A DNA stretch of 64,000 nucleotides from positions 2,046,001 to 2,110,000 of the forward strand of contig NZ_AQFT02000001.1 of assembly GCF_000364225.2 (NCBI RefSeq), written 5' to 3'. A program made the translations under genes and the position numbers. Below, piece after piece: positions 8,691-16,195 of the stretch (the first letter of the stretch is position 1; each line of letters begins with the position of its first letter). The notes under the pieces are model-generated. The model saw only the letters and a program-made list of their open reading frames with translations. It ran no database searches and had not been told where the DNA came from. This DNA comes from Eubacterium plexicaudatum ASF492. Lineage in GTDB: Bacteria > Bacillota > Clostridia > Lachnospirales > Lachnospiraceae.

Positions 8691-9261
8691 ATTTTTCATA
8701 TGGGCCGTGTGTCTCATGATGGGATCCATGGCCTTTTGCATTTCAGGCGGAAAAACAATACCGACAACAACGTGCAGCATTTTTGACAGGACTATGCATT
8801 TGCAGACAGCACTGCGCAGTCAATAGGATAAATGTCGGAAAAATAATTCGCTGTTTGCGTTTCCATCAATTTGCCGTCCGACAAACAGATGTGGTATCCT
8901 GAATGGCAAGTATCCAATCTGCATCCGCATGTTTCATTTTTTCTACAGTTGCCCTAGATACACTATCCAACAGTTCATCCCTGGATACATCCTTATTACT
9001 AAAGAAGCGATACGCTGCTTTTGCAGAACTTCTGGATCCGGCTGCAGCCCAGGTGGATTTATCTGGCGCTGCAGCAAATGCATCCATAATTTTAAAAAAA
9101 CGTGATTTCAAACGCTGATCAACAAATTTTACATCTACAAATTCCGTTTCCCAATTCGTATATTCTGCCGTCATACGGATCACCTCTTTTTCTTTAGTAT
9201 AGCATAGAAACAAGAGGATATCCATATAAACTTGTGGGTCAAGTTAAGAGCAGAGCTGGGG

Positions 9262-9957
9262 AGAATAGAGTGAGCAGTAGCGATCCCTAAAGTACCAAAA
9301 ATAAAACCTCCATGTTATCATAGATTTGGGTCTAGGCAACCTAATCAACAATAGCAGGAGGTATCCATAATGGATAATCAGATTTTAGCACATACCAAGT
9401 ATAATTGCACGTATCATATTGTTTTTATTCCGAAATATCGCCGGAAAGTAATGTATGGGAAGATTGGGAAAGAGGTTGGCGAGATATTGTCCACAGTATG
9501 TAAAATCACAGGAGTAAAATTGATAAAAGGCGGAGTATGTCCAAACCATGTACATCTGTATGTTTCGATTCCGCCCAAGATGAGTATCTCGGAAGTGATG
9601 TCAAAATTGAAAGGAAAGAGTGCCCTGATGATATTTGACCGACACCCAGAATACAGGGACAAGTATGGCAGACATTTTTGGGCAAGAGGATATTATGCCG
9701 AGACGATTGGGCAAGTGAACGAAGAGACAATCAAAAAGTACATCGAAGAGCAGGAGGAATGCAGTAGAATGGAAGGATAAAGAGCCTCTTTTAAGAGGCA
9801 GCCAAGTACCAGAGGTTAGTGAAATACTGCCTATAGGCAGCACCGAAAAAGGGGTTGCTTAGACACCGCCTATAGGCGGTACCGAAAAATGCCCCGGAGG
9901 GGTTCATCCAAACCACCGGCAGAGCCGGTGGTCAAGCCGTATGGCTGTGATTTCTTC
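9262..9957 (+). mobile_element. IS200-type element with right-end hairpins
   Basis: A single Y1 transposase gene followed by a series of small hairpins: CTGCCTATAGGCAG, ACCGCCTATAGGCGGT, and ACCACCGGC-AGA-GCCGGTGGT at 9914-9934, typical of single-stranded IS200/IS605 right ends. The left end must lie between 9262 and 9369 but I cannot fix it; its first bases abut the IS4 terminal repeat. The right end lies before the resumed CRISPR spacer and repeat at 9987. Confidence 0.7.
9370..9780 (+). CDS. tnpA: IS200/IS605-family transposase TnpA (Y1 type)
   Basis: 136 residues, full length for IS200. YNCTYHIVFIPKYRRKVMYG opens the fold; the HUH metal motif is HVHLY in CPNHVHLYVSIPP (~residue 61); the catalytic Tyr is in WARGYYAETIG (~residue 116), and the family's usual tail TIKKYIEEQ is present. 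These enzymes cut and join single-stranded DNA at hairpin ends. A GCAGGAGG ribosome site precedes the ATG. Intact and likely active. Confidence 0.95.
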   Translation: MDNQILAHTKYNCTYHIVFIPKYRRKVMYGKIGKEVGEILSTVCKITGVKLIKGGVCPNHVHLYVSIPPKMSISEVMSKLKGKSALMIFDRHPEYRDKYGRHFWARGYYAETIGQVNEETIKKYIEEQEECSRMEG

Positions 9958-9986
9958 ATGTATGGAATAAATTATTCTAACATTTC

Positions 9987-11107
9987 GTTGCCGTCCCCTT
10001 ACGGGGTTCTTATCTTCTTAACAAAATAGAAACAAGCAAACAACAAACCAAACAGGAGTTGCCGTCCCCTTACGGGGTTCTTATCTTCTTAACATGTTAT
10101 CAATTTTGACTGGATGTTTGAGAACACGGTTGCCGTCCCCTTACGGGGTTCTTATCTTCTTAACAATACTGGAACAATTCAAAGAGAAGTGCAAAGAGTT
10201 GCCGTCCCCTTACGGGGTTCTTATCTTCTTAACTATAGCATAACAGCCATCTAACAACAGCATAAAGTGTTGCCGTCCCCTTACGGGGTTCTTATCTTCT
10301 TAACAATGAGATGTAAAGCTGAACAGTGGAAACATTTCAACAGTTGCCGTCCCCTTACGGGGTTCTTATCTTCTTAACCAGAAAAAGGAATACGCCGACG
10401 CTCTGAAAGACGGAAGTTGCCGTCCCCTTACGGGGTTCTTATCTTCTTAACAAAATCACGCATAGGCAGACCAGCGGCGCAGGGAGTGTTGCCGTCCCCT
10501 TACGGGGTTCTTATCTTCTTAACAGAAAGCTGAGAGAGCATCAGGACGAAGCGTGGGAAGTTGCCGTCCCCTTACGGGGTTCTTATCTTCTTAACTAGAC
10601 GAGGTATTAACCATGACAAACACAACTATGAACAAGTTGCCGTCCCCTTACGGGGTTCTTATCTTCTTAACCACCGAATCGTACAGGTATTATCACAAAC
10701 TGGGCAAGTTGCCGTCCCCTTACGGGGTTCTTATCTTCTTAACTAGTTGCGATCCAGGATTTAATTCATCCGAAGTATTCGTTGCCGTCCCCTTACGGGG
10801 TTCTTATCTTCTTAACAGGTGACTTGAGAAAAGTAATGAAAAGAGCATGGGAGTTGCCGTCCCCTTACGGGGTTCTTATCTTCTTAACTACCTAGCCTTA
10901 AAGGTACTGCTTAATAGCTTGGGTGGTTGCCGTCCCCTTACGGGGTTCTTATCTTCTTAACGTTCTAATACAATGTTTATAGGTAGTTTTTCTTCTTTGT
11001 TGCCGTCCCCTTACGGGGTTCTTATCTTCTTAACCATTATTGATTAAAACGTGTATGAGATTCTAATTCAGGTTGCCGTCCCCTTACGGGGTTCTTATCT
11101 TCTTAAC
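9987..11107 (-). CRISPR. CRISPR array 1, leader-proximal segment (16 repeats)
   Basis: Sixteen identical 36-nt repeats start at 9987, 10058, 10129, 10198, 10269, 10343, 10416, 10488, 10560, 10636, 10708, 10781, 10853, 10926, 10999 and 11072. Spacers are 33-40 nt and all differ. With the three distal copies, the array has 19 intact repeats. Repeat uniformity is highest here, as expected near the leader (right side). The stem CCCC-GTAA-GGGG and minus-strand 3' end ACGGCAAC resemble type III-A repeats. Short open frames across the repeats are not genes. Confidence 0.98.
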
Positions 11108-11270
11108 CCTGTCCTCTACAGCCCGCTATTTATGCCTGCTCCAGACCCCTTTTGCGTGGCAAAACCATTTTCTGCCTATTTTTTAACACAAATAACTCCA
11201 AAATCCCCTGCAAACCCTTTAAAATCTGGCTGCGCGGGAAAACACATCTGATGCGTGCTTGTCAAAACCA

Positions 11271-11299
11271 ATTATAATTCATCTTCATTCCCTTTGCAA
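11271..11299 (-). promoter_or_regulatory. Leader promoter of CRISPR array 1
   Basis: On the minus strand: -35 TTGCAA (11299-11294), 17-bp spacer, -10 TATAAT (11276-11271). Transcription would enter the array about 157 nt later. The same TTGCRR-N17-TATAAT arrangement occurs at array 2 (49785-49813) at the same distance. The leader 11108-11270 also shares blocks with the array 2 leader, e.g. TTTTGCGTGGCAAAAC. Confidence 0.75.
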
Positions 11300-11461
11300 G
11301 CATCTTCTATAAAATTATCCTGCACAATCAACAAGATCAGGAACGGAATGATGTGCAAAAGAGACTTAACGATTGATTCACAATTTCATTATAAGTCTGC
11401 TCTCCAACCTCAGCCTTTAATTCATCCATTGTCAAAACCTCATTATAATTTCTTAAATCTG

Positions 11462-11752
11462 CTACCGGTAATATAATATTTCTGCATCCGTTTTTCCTCT
11501 CTCTACATTCACAATTCTTTCCGCTGCATGTTCCGGTGTTATATGGGTAACATCTATTTTTTCCGTATCTAACTTTTCATACAAACCAATCCGGGCAATG
11601 CTTCTTTGAATTACATCCTCTGACCGGATACCTGCATCTATATCCTTTTTCAGACGTTTTCTCAGACTATCCGCATCACAAATCAGGGAAATGGTATGTA
11701 CCAGGCAATCCTCTGTCTGCAATTTTGATAAAATCTCATCAATAATAATCCC
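11462..11752 (-). pseudogene. C-terminal fragment of a P-loop nucleoside kinase-like ATPase
   Basis: Residues ISLICDADSLRKRLKKDIDA and RSIARIGLYEKLDTEKIDVT match the C-terminal lid/base region of small AAA_33-type kinases common in Firmicutes. The Walker A half is missing: the frame is closed by a stop at ~11757, directly at the end of the upstream gene. It is a truncated remnant, perhaps left by a deletion that joined it to the GyrI-like gene. Confidence 0.6.
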
Positions 11753-11755
11753 TTT

Positions 11756-12223
11756 TTATAGCTTACAAATTGGAAAAAACATATATCCCTGTCCATTTTC
11801 CTGCGGACAATTAAAGTCGTGGACTGCCCCTGCCAGTTCTATCCCCTGTTCTTCCATATATTTCAACACCTTTACAAATACATCCTCTTCCGTACATTTT
11901 ACATACAAATATTCATATCCGGGAAGTGTCCATTTTACCCATCCTGCCGGGGCTTCCGCTTCATCTGCAACCTCTACGCCCGCAAGGTACAGTCCCTCCG
12001 TAAAATGATTTTCCCATGGTTTGAAAGATCGAGAAAAATCAGACATTGCTCCCCATATGCCGCCAATATTTCCATTTTCATCCTTTTTTGCAAGGTGGGC
12101 AACTTCATGAAAGTGACTGTTTGCATCTTCCCACAATTTCTGTATAAAGCCTGCGCCATCTTTTGTAGAACCTTCTTTTCCAATTACTGAAAAAGATTCC
12201 TTCACACATTTTTTAATTTCCAT
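11756..12223 (-). CDS. GyrI-like / AraC-type effector-binding domain protein
   Basis: 155 residues, full length for a stand-alone GyrI-like domain. Typical features: opening FSVIGKEG, the mid-segment GGIWGAMSDFSRSFKPWENH, YLAGVEVADEAEAPAGWVKW and the closing FNCPQENGQGYMFFPICK. Such proteins bind small ligands or act as gyrase-modulating or stress proteins; the substrate here is unknown. It starts after an AAAGGTGACAAAATG context. The gene stands alone between the CRISPR leader and the IS605 element. Confidence 0.8.
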   Translation of the reverse strand: MEIKKCVKESFSVIGKEGSTKDGAGFIQKLWEDANSHFHEVAHLAKKDENGNIGGIWGAMSDFSRSFKPWENHFTEGLYLAGVEVADEAEAPAGWVKWTLPGYEYLYVKCTEEDVFVKVLKYMEEQGIELAGAVHDFNCPQENGQGYMFFPICKL

Positions 12224-12319
12224 TTTGTCACCTTTTCTTTCCGGACTTCATCCTAGCGCTCCCCACTTTGCGGAGAATTTATACGCTCCGCATCAAAGCC
12301 GCGACACGCAGGATTCTCT

Positions 12320-12440
12320 GTGAACTACCCATTGTCTAAAGCCAATGGGCTTCCTGCTTCATCGACCTCGTAACCTACTATCTCCACAGGCGTTAATTCG
12401 GGCTGCACCGTCCCTATTTATATTATGCTATTTGTCTTAG
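12320..12440 (-). ncRNA. Probable omega RNA / right-end RNA of TnpB
   Basis: TnpB nucleases of this group are known to use an RNA made from the 3' end of their gene and the element's right end. The conserved segment from the tnpB stop to the hairpin at 12330-12352 is the expected scaffold. The guide would be the flank past the end: AGAGAATCCTGCGTGTCGCG. Inferred from family behaviour, not from a detected promoter. Confidence 0.5.
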
Positions 12441-13526
12441 TCCTTCTGCTAAAATATTTTTTGCAGCATTAACATCCCTGTCATGTTTTGCACCACAATC
12501 AGGACATGTCCATTCCCTTACAGATAAATTTTTTATTTCTTCATTCTGGTATCCACAAACAGAACACAACTGGCTGCTCGCATAAAATGTATCTATTTTT
12601 ATATACTTCCTCTCATTCCATTTTGCCTTGTAATCTAACTGTCTTGTCAACTCATACCATGATGCATCTGTAATAGATTTTGCCAGATGATGATTCTTTA
12701 CCATATTCTTTATCTGTAAGTTTTCTGTAACTATCACTTGGTTTTCGCTGATAATTTTATAAGAAATCTTATGCAGGTTATTTTTTCTGGTATTTGTAAT
12801 CTTCTCATGGCACAATGCTATCTTTCTTCTCTGTTTATAATAATTATTACTTCCTTTTTCTTTGTGGGATAACTGTCTTTGCAACTTTGCAAGCTTCTTC
12901 TCATGTCTCCTTATAATCTTTGCGTTTTCGTACCTTTTTCCATCTGACGAAATGCACAAATCTTTTATACCTAAATCCAAACCTATGTTTCTTCCTGTTT
13001 GCGCTAGTTCTTCATGCTCTGTTTCCACTAGCACTGACACATAATATTTTCCACTTGGTACTTGGGATATTGTGGCTGATTTTATTTTTCCTGTAAATTT
13101 CCTGTGCAGTTTTGCTTTTACTGTCTTTAATTTTGGAAGTTTTATTTTCCCATGCTCAAAATCTGCTGCTATATTTCCATTTGTAAAATTTGTCGTATAG
13201 GATTTATGGTTATCATGTTTGCTTTTAAACTTTGGATATCCTGCATGTTCTTTAAAAAATTTCCGGTATGCCGCATCCATATTGTAAATGGCATTTGTCA
13301 GAGCAAATTTGTCCGCTTCTTTCAGCCATTCATACTTTTTCTTTAATTCCCTGTTGCAGTAATTATTACAGTCTGTTTTAGTAACGGATTCTTTACCATT
13401 CCCGTATTTTTCTTTTCTGTATGCAAGTGTCCGGTTATAAACAAAGCGGCAACAGCCAAATGTTTTTGCAATCTGTATTTTTTGCTCCTTATTTGGATAT
13501 ATCCTGTATTTATATGCTTTTAACAC
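12423..13526 (-). CDS. tnpB: RNA-guided nuclease TnpB (IS605 group)
   Basis: 367 residues. N-terminal [16 protein letters not shown] with the usual HTH region; RuvC Asp in [15 protein letters not shown] (~residue 184), Glu in [12 protein letters not shown] (~268), last Asp in [12 protein letters not shown] (~353). The zinc finger CSVCGYQN...CPDCG lies between. All catalytic residues are present. TnpB cuts DNA guided by the RNA from its own element end and aids element retention. It follows tnpA by 17 bp. Confidence 0.95.
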   Translation of the reverse strand: MLKAYKYRIYPNKEQKIQIAKTFGCCRFVYNRTLAYRKEKYGNGKESVTKTDCNNYCNRELKKKYEWLKEADKFALTNAIYNMDAAYRKFFKEHAGYPKFKSKHDNHKSYTTNFTNGNIAADFEHGKIKLPKLKTVKAKLHRKFTGKIKSATISQVPSGKYYVSVLVETEHEELAQTGRNIGLDLGIKDLCISSDGKRYENAKIIRRHEKKLAKLQRQLSHKEKGSNNYYKQRRKIALCHEKITNTRKNNLHKISYKIISENQVIVTENLQIKNMVKNHHLAKSITDASWYELTRQLDYKAKWNERKYIKIDTFYASSQLCSVCGYQNEEIKNLSVREWTCPDCGAKHDRDVNAAKNILAEGLRQIA

Positions 13527-13542
13527 TTACTGTCACCGCCTT

Positions 13543-13910
13543 CTATCCTTGGTTTTCTATGTATTTACGCAACATCTCTTCGGATACATTCCCTACACTA
13601 CGGCAAAGTACCCATCTGTCCAAAAAGTATGCTCTTTCCAAAAATGTTTTTGCAGATAATCCGGATACCTTTCCCAAATATGATATGTAGTGTAACTTTT
13701 CATCAGATTTACGATTTTGCTAACAGACATTGTTGGTTTTATTTCTATCATGTAATGAATATGGTCTTTCTCTGTTTCCATGTATCTAATAATCACCTTA
13801 TGTCTTTGGCATACCTCATAAGAAAACTGTTTGATATCATCTGATATTTGCTTTGACGTCAGCAGTTTCTTTCTATACTTACATAAGAAAATAATATGGT
13901 ACTGTAACAA
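13543..13910 (-). CDS. tnpA: IS605-family transposase TnpA, frameshift near C-terminus
   Basis: Opens LQYHIIFLCKYRKKLL; HUH motif in KDHIHYMIEIKP; catalytic Tyr in WTDGYFA. The frame stops right after FAVV, but adding one C at the CC near 13602-13603 restores SVGNVSEEMLRKYIENQG, the standard end, stopping at 13543. A TTG at 13910 is the only start in frame; a stop lies just upstream, so the true 5' end may also be affected by an error. Otherwise about 120-130 residues, as expected. Confidence 0.8.
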
Positions 13911-13994
13911 ATATTTGTACCCCTAGGGCATGATATGTCTGATCTTTGATTTCCATGTTCCCATAACGCAAGTATAACATAAACCACCACTTTT

Positions 13995-15724
13995 GGCTAC
14001 CTTAACCCACCGTCTACAGCTCTGACGATTAAATTATGGATTTATCAGTGCCAATTACATATATCTTTCAATATATTGCAACTTTTGATGATAGTATTTT
14101 AAAACAAAAAACTCCCCCTGCTGTAATTTTGAAAACGCTTTTAGGTTATTGTGCCATATCCGGGCATCCCCCCCTTTCCAGTGCATTCCATTACCGGAAC
14201 CTTATCTGAAAGCGCTTTCCTGTTTCATGCCTGTGTTCTGATAACTTTATATTCTGGAATGATTCAAATATCCGGCTGTGCTTTTCCGACAGGGACAGCG
14301 CTGTGCTTTTCCAGAGTTTTTCCCACGCCTCCATTATCTGGGATATCATATGCCCGATCTGTATCAGGTAATAATGGTTTTTCAATGCCTGATAGTTCCT
14401 GCTGAATAAATGTTCCAGATAATATCCGTGTTTTTTCTGCGCGTTAAAGCCTTCGTTTTCTATTTTCCACCGCCTCCTTCCGGCTTCCACCAGTGCAGCC
14501 ACATTTTTCTGATTAACGGGAAGGTCCGTCAGAAACAGGAACCCTGCCTTTATGTTTTCTGTCTCCCCTTTCCTGCTTCCCTTTTTTATCAGCACATCCC
14601 GCTCCTCCCTGTATTCTGCAATGTTTACCTTATGACCGTTATAATCAATGTCCGTAACGAAATCATGCCAGCATGTTCCGTTAATGAGTTCCTGTTTCCG
14701 GCAGTTTTTCTCTGTTTTTTTCAGCCTGCCGTATTCATCTGAAACCGTCGGAATGCTGCCTTCCTTATACCGCAGAATATAGCGCCATCCGCTGTCGCGG
14801 CATTTTATGAAAAAATTCTCACATGCATAAAGGCTGTCTGCGCAAAGGCAGACAGGAAGCTTTGGAAATTCTTTCTTAAGCCGTTCCATCAGTCTGTAGC
14901 ATGCTTTCAGCTCACAGTCCTGTTTTTCTGCTTCTTCCCCGCCGGTATTTTCTACAAATTCTGTCATAATGCTTACAATAATGTCCGGATGGAGAACAAT
15001 TTTTGCTTCCAGTATATAATAGTAATATTCCGTATACTCCCTGCCAGTCCCCTTATTATGAACCCTGTACAGGCTTTTTGCATCCAGTTTTCTGCGGCTG
15101 CTGTGAATCTGCGTCCCGTCTGCAATCACCTGCCAGTATCTGTTCCGGATTCGTGCACCTGCAAATGCGCGGCTGCGCACCAGCCTGTATACAAGCCGGC
15201 AGACAGTATCCTGCAGTTCTTCCGGATCCAGCCTTTCAAGGTATTTATTTATCGTTTCCCAGTAAGGAATTTCATCTGCGGATGCGCTTTCCCCGCACAT
15301 TTCCCAGATATTCTGTATAACTGTATCAGAATTAAATTTCTGGCTTGTTTTTCTCATGCTGCTGATATAGAATATAGAAGAAAGGATACGGGTCATGAGA
15401 AGTATGACATTGGGATAGGTAATGTAACTCTGATTTCTGGGATCTTCTGTCTGTTTTAACAGGCGGGCCAGGTCAGGGAAAAAATGTTTTATAACCTTAA
15501 CAAGTTCTACTGCAAGATGAAACTGTTCCAGATGTTTACGTGCCTCTTTCCGTGTCACTTTTGTTTTCATAAAAAAGCCTCCCTTCTTTACGTGCATAAT
15601 GCGAAAAAATAATTTTGGGTTAATTATATTATCGCTTATTTTCCCGCAAAATGGGAGGTTTTTTTGCGAAAAATTTTTAATCGTCAGAGCTGCACCGTCT
15701 AAAGCCAGTGGGATTGCGGTAGCC
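13995..15724 (-). mobile_element. ISNCY-like insertion sequence
   Basis: Inverted ends: left GGCTACCTTAACCCACCGTC at 13995, right (read inward from 15724) GGCTACCGCAATCCCACTGG. Both then reach an identical CAGCTCTGACGATTAAA block, with a 12-bp length difference between. One transposase gene, minus strand. The flanks are T-rich and I cannot define a target duplication. The right end cuts a DUF1703-type gene. Confidence 0.75.
14191..15570 (-). CDS. DDE transposase (ISNCY-like / DDE_Tnp_1 family)
   Basis: 459 residues from ATG 15570, preceded by AAGGGAGG at good spacing; a longer frame to 15726 only reads through the IS end. Candidate catalytic residues: Asp in QVIADGTQIHSS (~148), Asp in VCLCADSLYACE (~252), Glu in RRRWKIENEGFNAQKK (~385). 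N-terminal KTKVTRKEARKHLEQF. A transposase family frequent in Lachnospiraceae. No frameshift, likely functional. Confidence 0.85.
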   Translation of the reverse strand: MKTKVTRKEARKHLEQFHLAVELVKVIKHFFPDLARLLKQTEDPRNQSYITYPNVILLMTRILSSIFYISSMRKTSQKFNSDTVIQNIWEMCGESASADEIPYWETINKYLERLDPEELQDTVCRLVYRLVRSRAFAGARIRNRYWQVIADGTQIHSSRRKLDAKSLYRVHNKGTGREYTEYYYYILEAKIVLHPDIIVSIMTEFVENTGGEEAEKQDCELKACYRLMERLKKEFPKLPVCLCADSLYACENFFIKCRDSGWRYILRYKEGSIPTVSDEYGRLKKTEKNCRKQELINGTCWHDFVTDIDYNGHKVNIAEYREERDVLIKKGSRKGETENIKAGFLFLTDLPVNQKNVAALVEAGRRRWKIENEGFNAQKKHGYYLEHLFSRNYQALKNHYYLIQIGHMISQIMEAWEKLWKSTALSLSEKHSRIFESFQNIKLSEHRHETGKRFQIRFR

Positions 15725-16082
15725 ATTTTTTCAAATAACCGCTGGCAAGGAGCAGGCTCCAGACAGCATCCGGATTGTTATCTGGCTCATGAAATACGAT
15801 CTGTTCATCCAACGCAATGCGAAAAGACTTTCCCTCAATCAAATCCTCAACCGCTATTTTTATATCCCGGTCACTCTCTTGAATCAGCTTTCCGACCAGT
15901 GCGTTTGAGCTTGTATTTGCCCAATATGGCTTAAATTCCCTTTTATCTGGAAACTGCGTGATCGACCAAGGATTATAAATACTGCTGCAATTTCCGTACC
16001 GAAATCCATCATACCACCGTTTTACTCCGTCTGACTGATCCTGCAATCCAAACTCCTCTAACGCCTCAATCACTTCCTCATA
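15725..16082 (-). pseudogene. AAA-ATPase/PD-(D/E)XK (DUF1703-type) gene fragment
   Basis: Contains VKRWYDGFRYGN, IYNPWSITQF, YWANTSSNALVGKLI and WSLLLASGYLK, the central block of AAA-ATPase-like proteins with a C-terminal PD-(D/E)XK nuclease. The IS right end at 15724 cuts it after SGYLK, and the frame is closed upstream at ~16083, so both ends are missing (~119 of about 520 residues remain). 16083-16195 shows nothing further. Confidence 0.8.
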
Positions 16083-16195
16083 GTATTATCCTCATCCAAG
16101 TATTTTTGCAATTTGTTTTTTTCCTGTCCGGATATATCCTATAATATCAATGCATTTCAATATTTTGTCGTTGATTTTCTTTATAACCCGGCAGG

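Larger units (their letters stand above)
5328..8883 (+). mobile_element. Four-gene DDE/AAA+ transposon inserted in the IS4 transposase
   Basis: The ends start TGT and finish ACA. Left end TGTAGCCCAGCAAATTAAAG; right end read inward TGTCGGACGGCAAATTGATG; 14 of 20 positions match, including an identical GCAAATT. Both flanks carry AACAGAT (5321-5327 and 8884-8890), a 7-bp target duplication. Cargo in order: zinc-ribbon/HTH protein, rve-type transposase, AAA+ ATPase, ~107-residue protein, all plus strand. Its GC is clearly higher than its surroundings, a sign of recent transfer. Layout recalls Tn552/Tn7-type (TnsB plus TnsC-like) elements; no resolvase or target selector of known type is visible. 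Confidence 0.85.
4250..9174 (-). pseudogene. IS4-family transposase split by an inserted transposon
   Basis: The N-terminal part (9174 to 8884, start MTAEYTNWETEF after an AGAGGTGA site) carries the IS4-type DNA-binding domain and ends at the first catalytic Asp motif, AIQDTTSV. The rest (5327 to 4250) resumes with GFGNRKAIKGMGYHCSTEQ, has the second Asp in TVCDREGDFYEFF and the catalytic Glu in YAHRWKIERFHFILKSG, the usual Tn5/IS4 Y-(2)-R-(3)-E signature. Removing the insert and one copy of the 7-bp AACAGAT duplication restores an open frame of about 450 residues. The gene is broken, so this IS copy cannot supply its own transposase. Confidence 0.9.
4220..9261 (-). mobile_element. IS4-family insertion sequence, interrupted by a second transposon
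   Basis: Terminal inverted repeats of about 30 bp: left end CCCCAGCAGAGCTCTTAACT at 4220, right end (read inward from 9261) CCCCAGCTCTGCTCTTAACT; both continue TGACCCACAA. Only three positions differ. The IS lies in a CRISPR spacer. I see no target duplication: the left flank ends CCATTAAGC, the right flank starts AGAATAGAG, so the right flank may already be IS200 DNA. Without the 3556-bp insertion and one 7-bp target copy the IS is about 1.48 kb. Confidence 0.85.
12320..13994 (-). mobile_element. IS605-type element (tnpA + tnpB)
   Basis: Minus-strand tnpA then tnpB, followed by a right end with the hairpin CCCATTG-GCTTTAGA-CAATGGG and the end GTAGTTCAC at ~12320. The same ~115-bp right end recurs at 40593-40700 almost unchanged, which fixes the boundary near GTGAACTACCC. 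The left end lies between 13911 and 13994; the next IS begins at 13995. Confidence 0.8.

Noticed and set aside
10561..11251. Open frames across CRISPR array 1 repeats (similar ones at 48207-49121 in array 2)
   Set aside because: They read the repeats themselves (VAVPLRGSYLLN-type) and have no ribosome sites; they are repeat artefacts.
12862..13346. Short plus-strand frames within the IS605 element
   Set aside because: Antisense to tnpB, which is intact.
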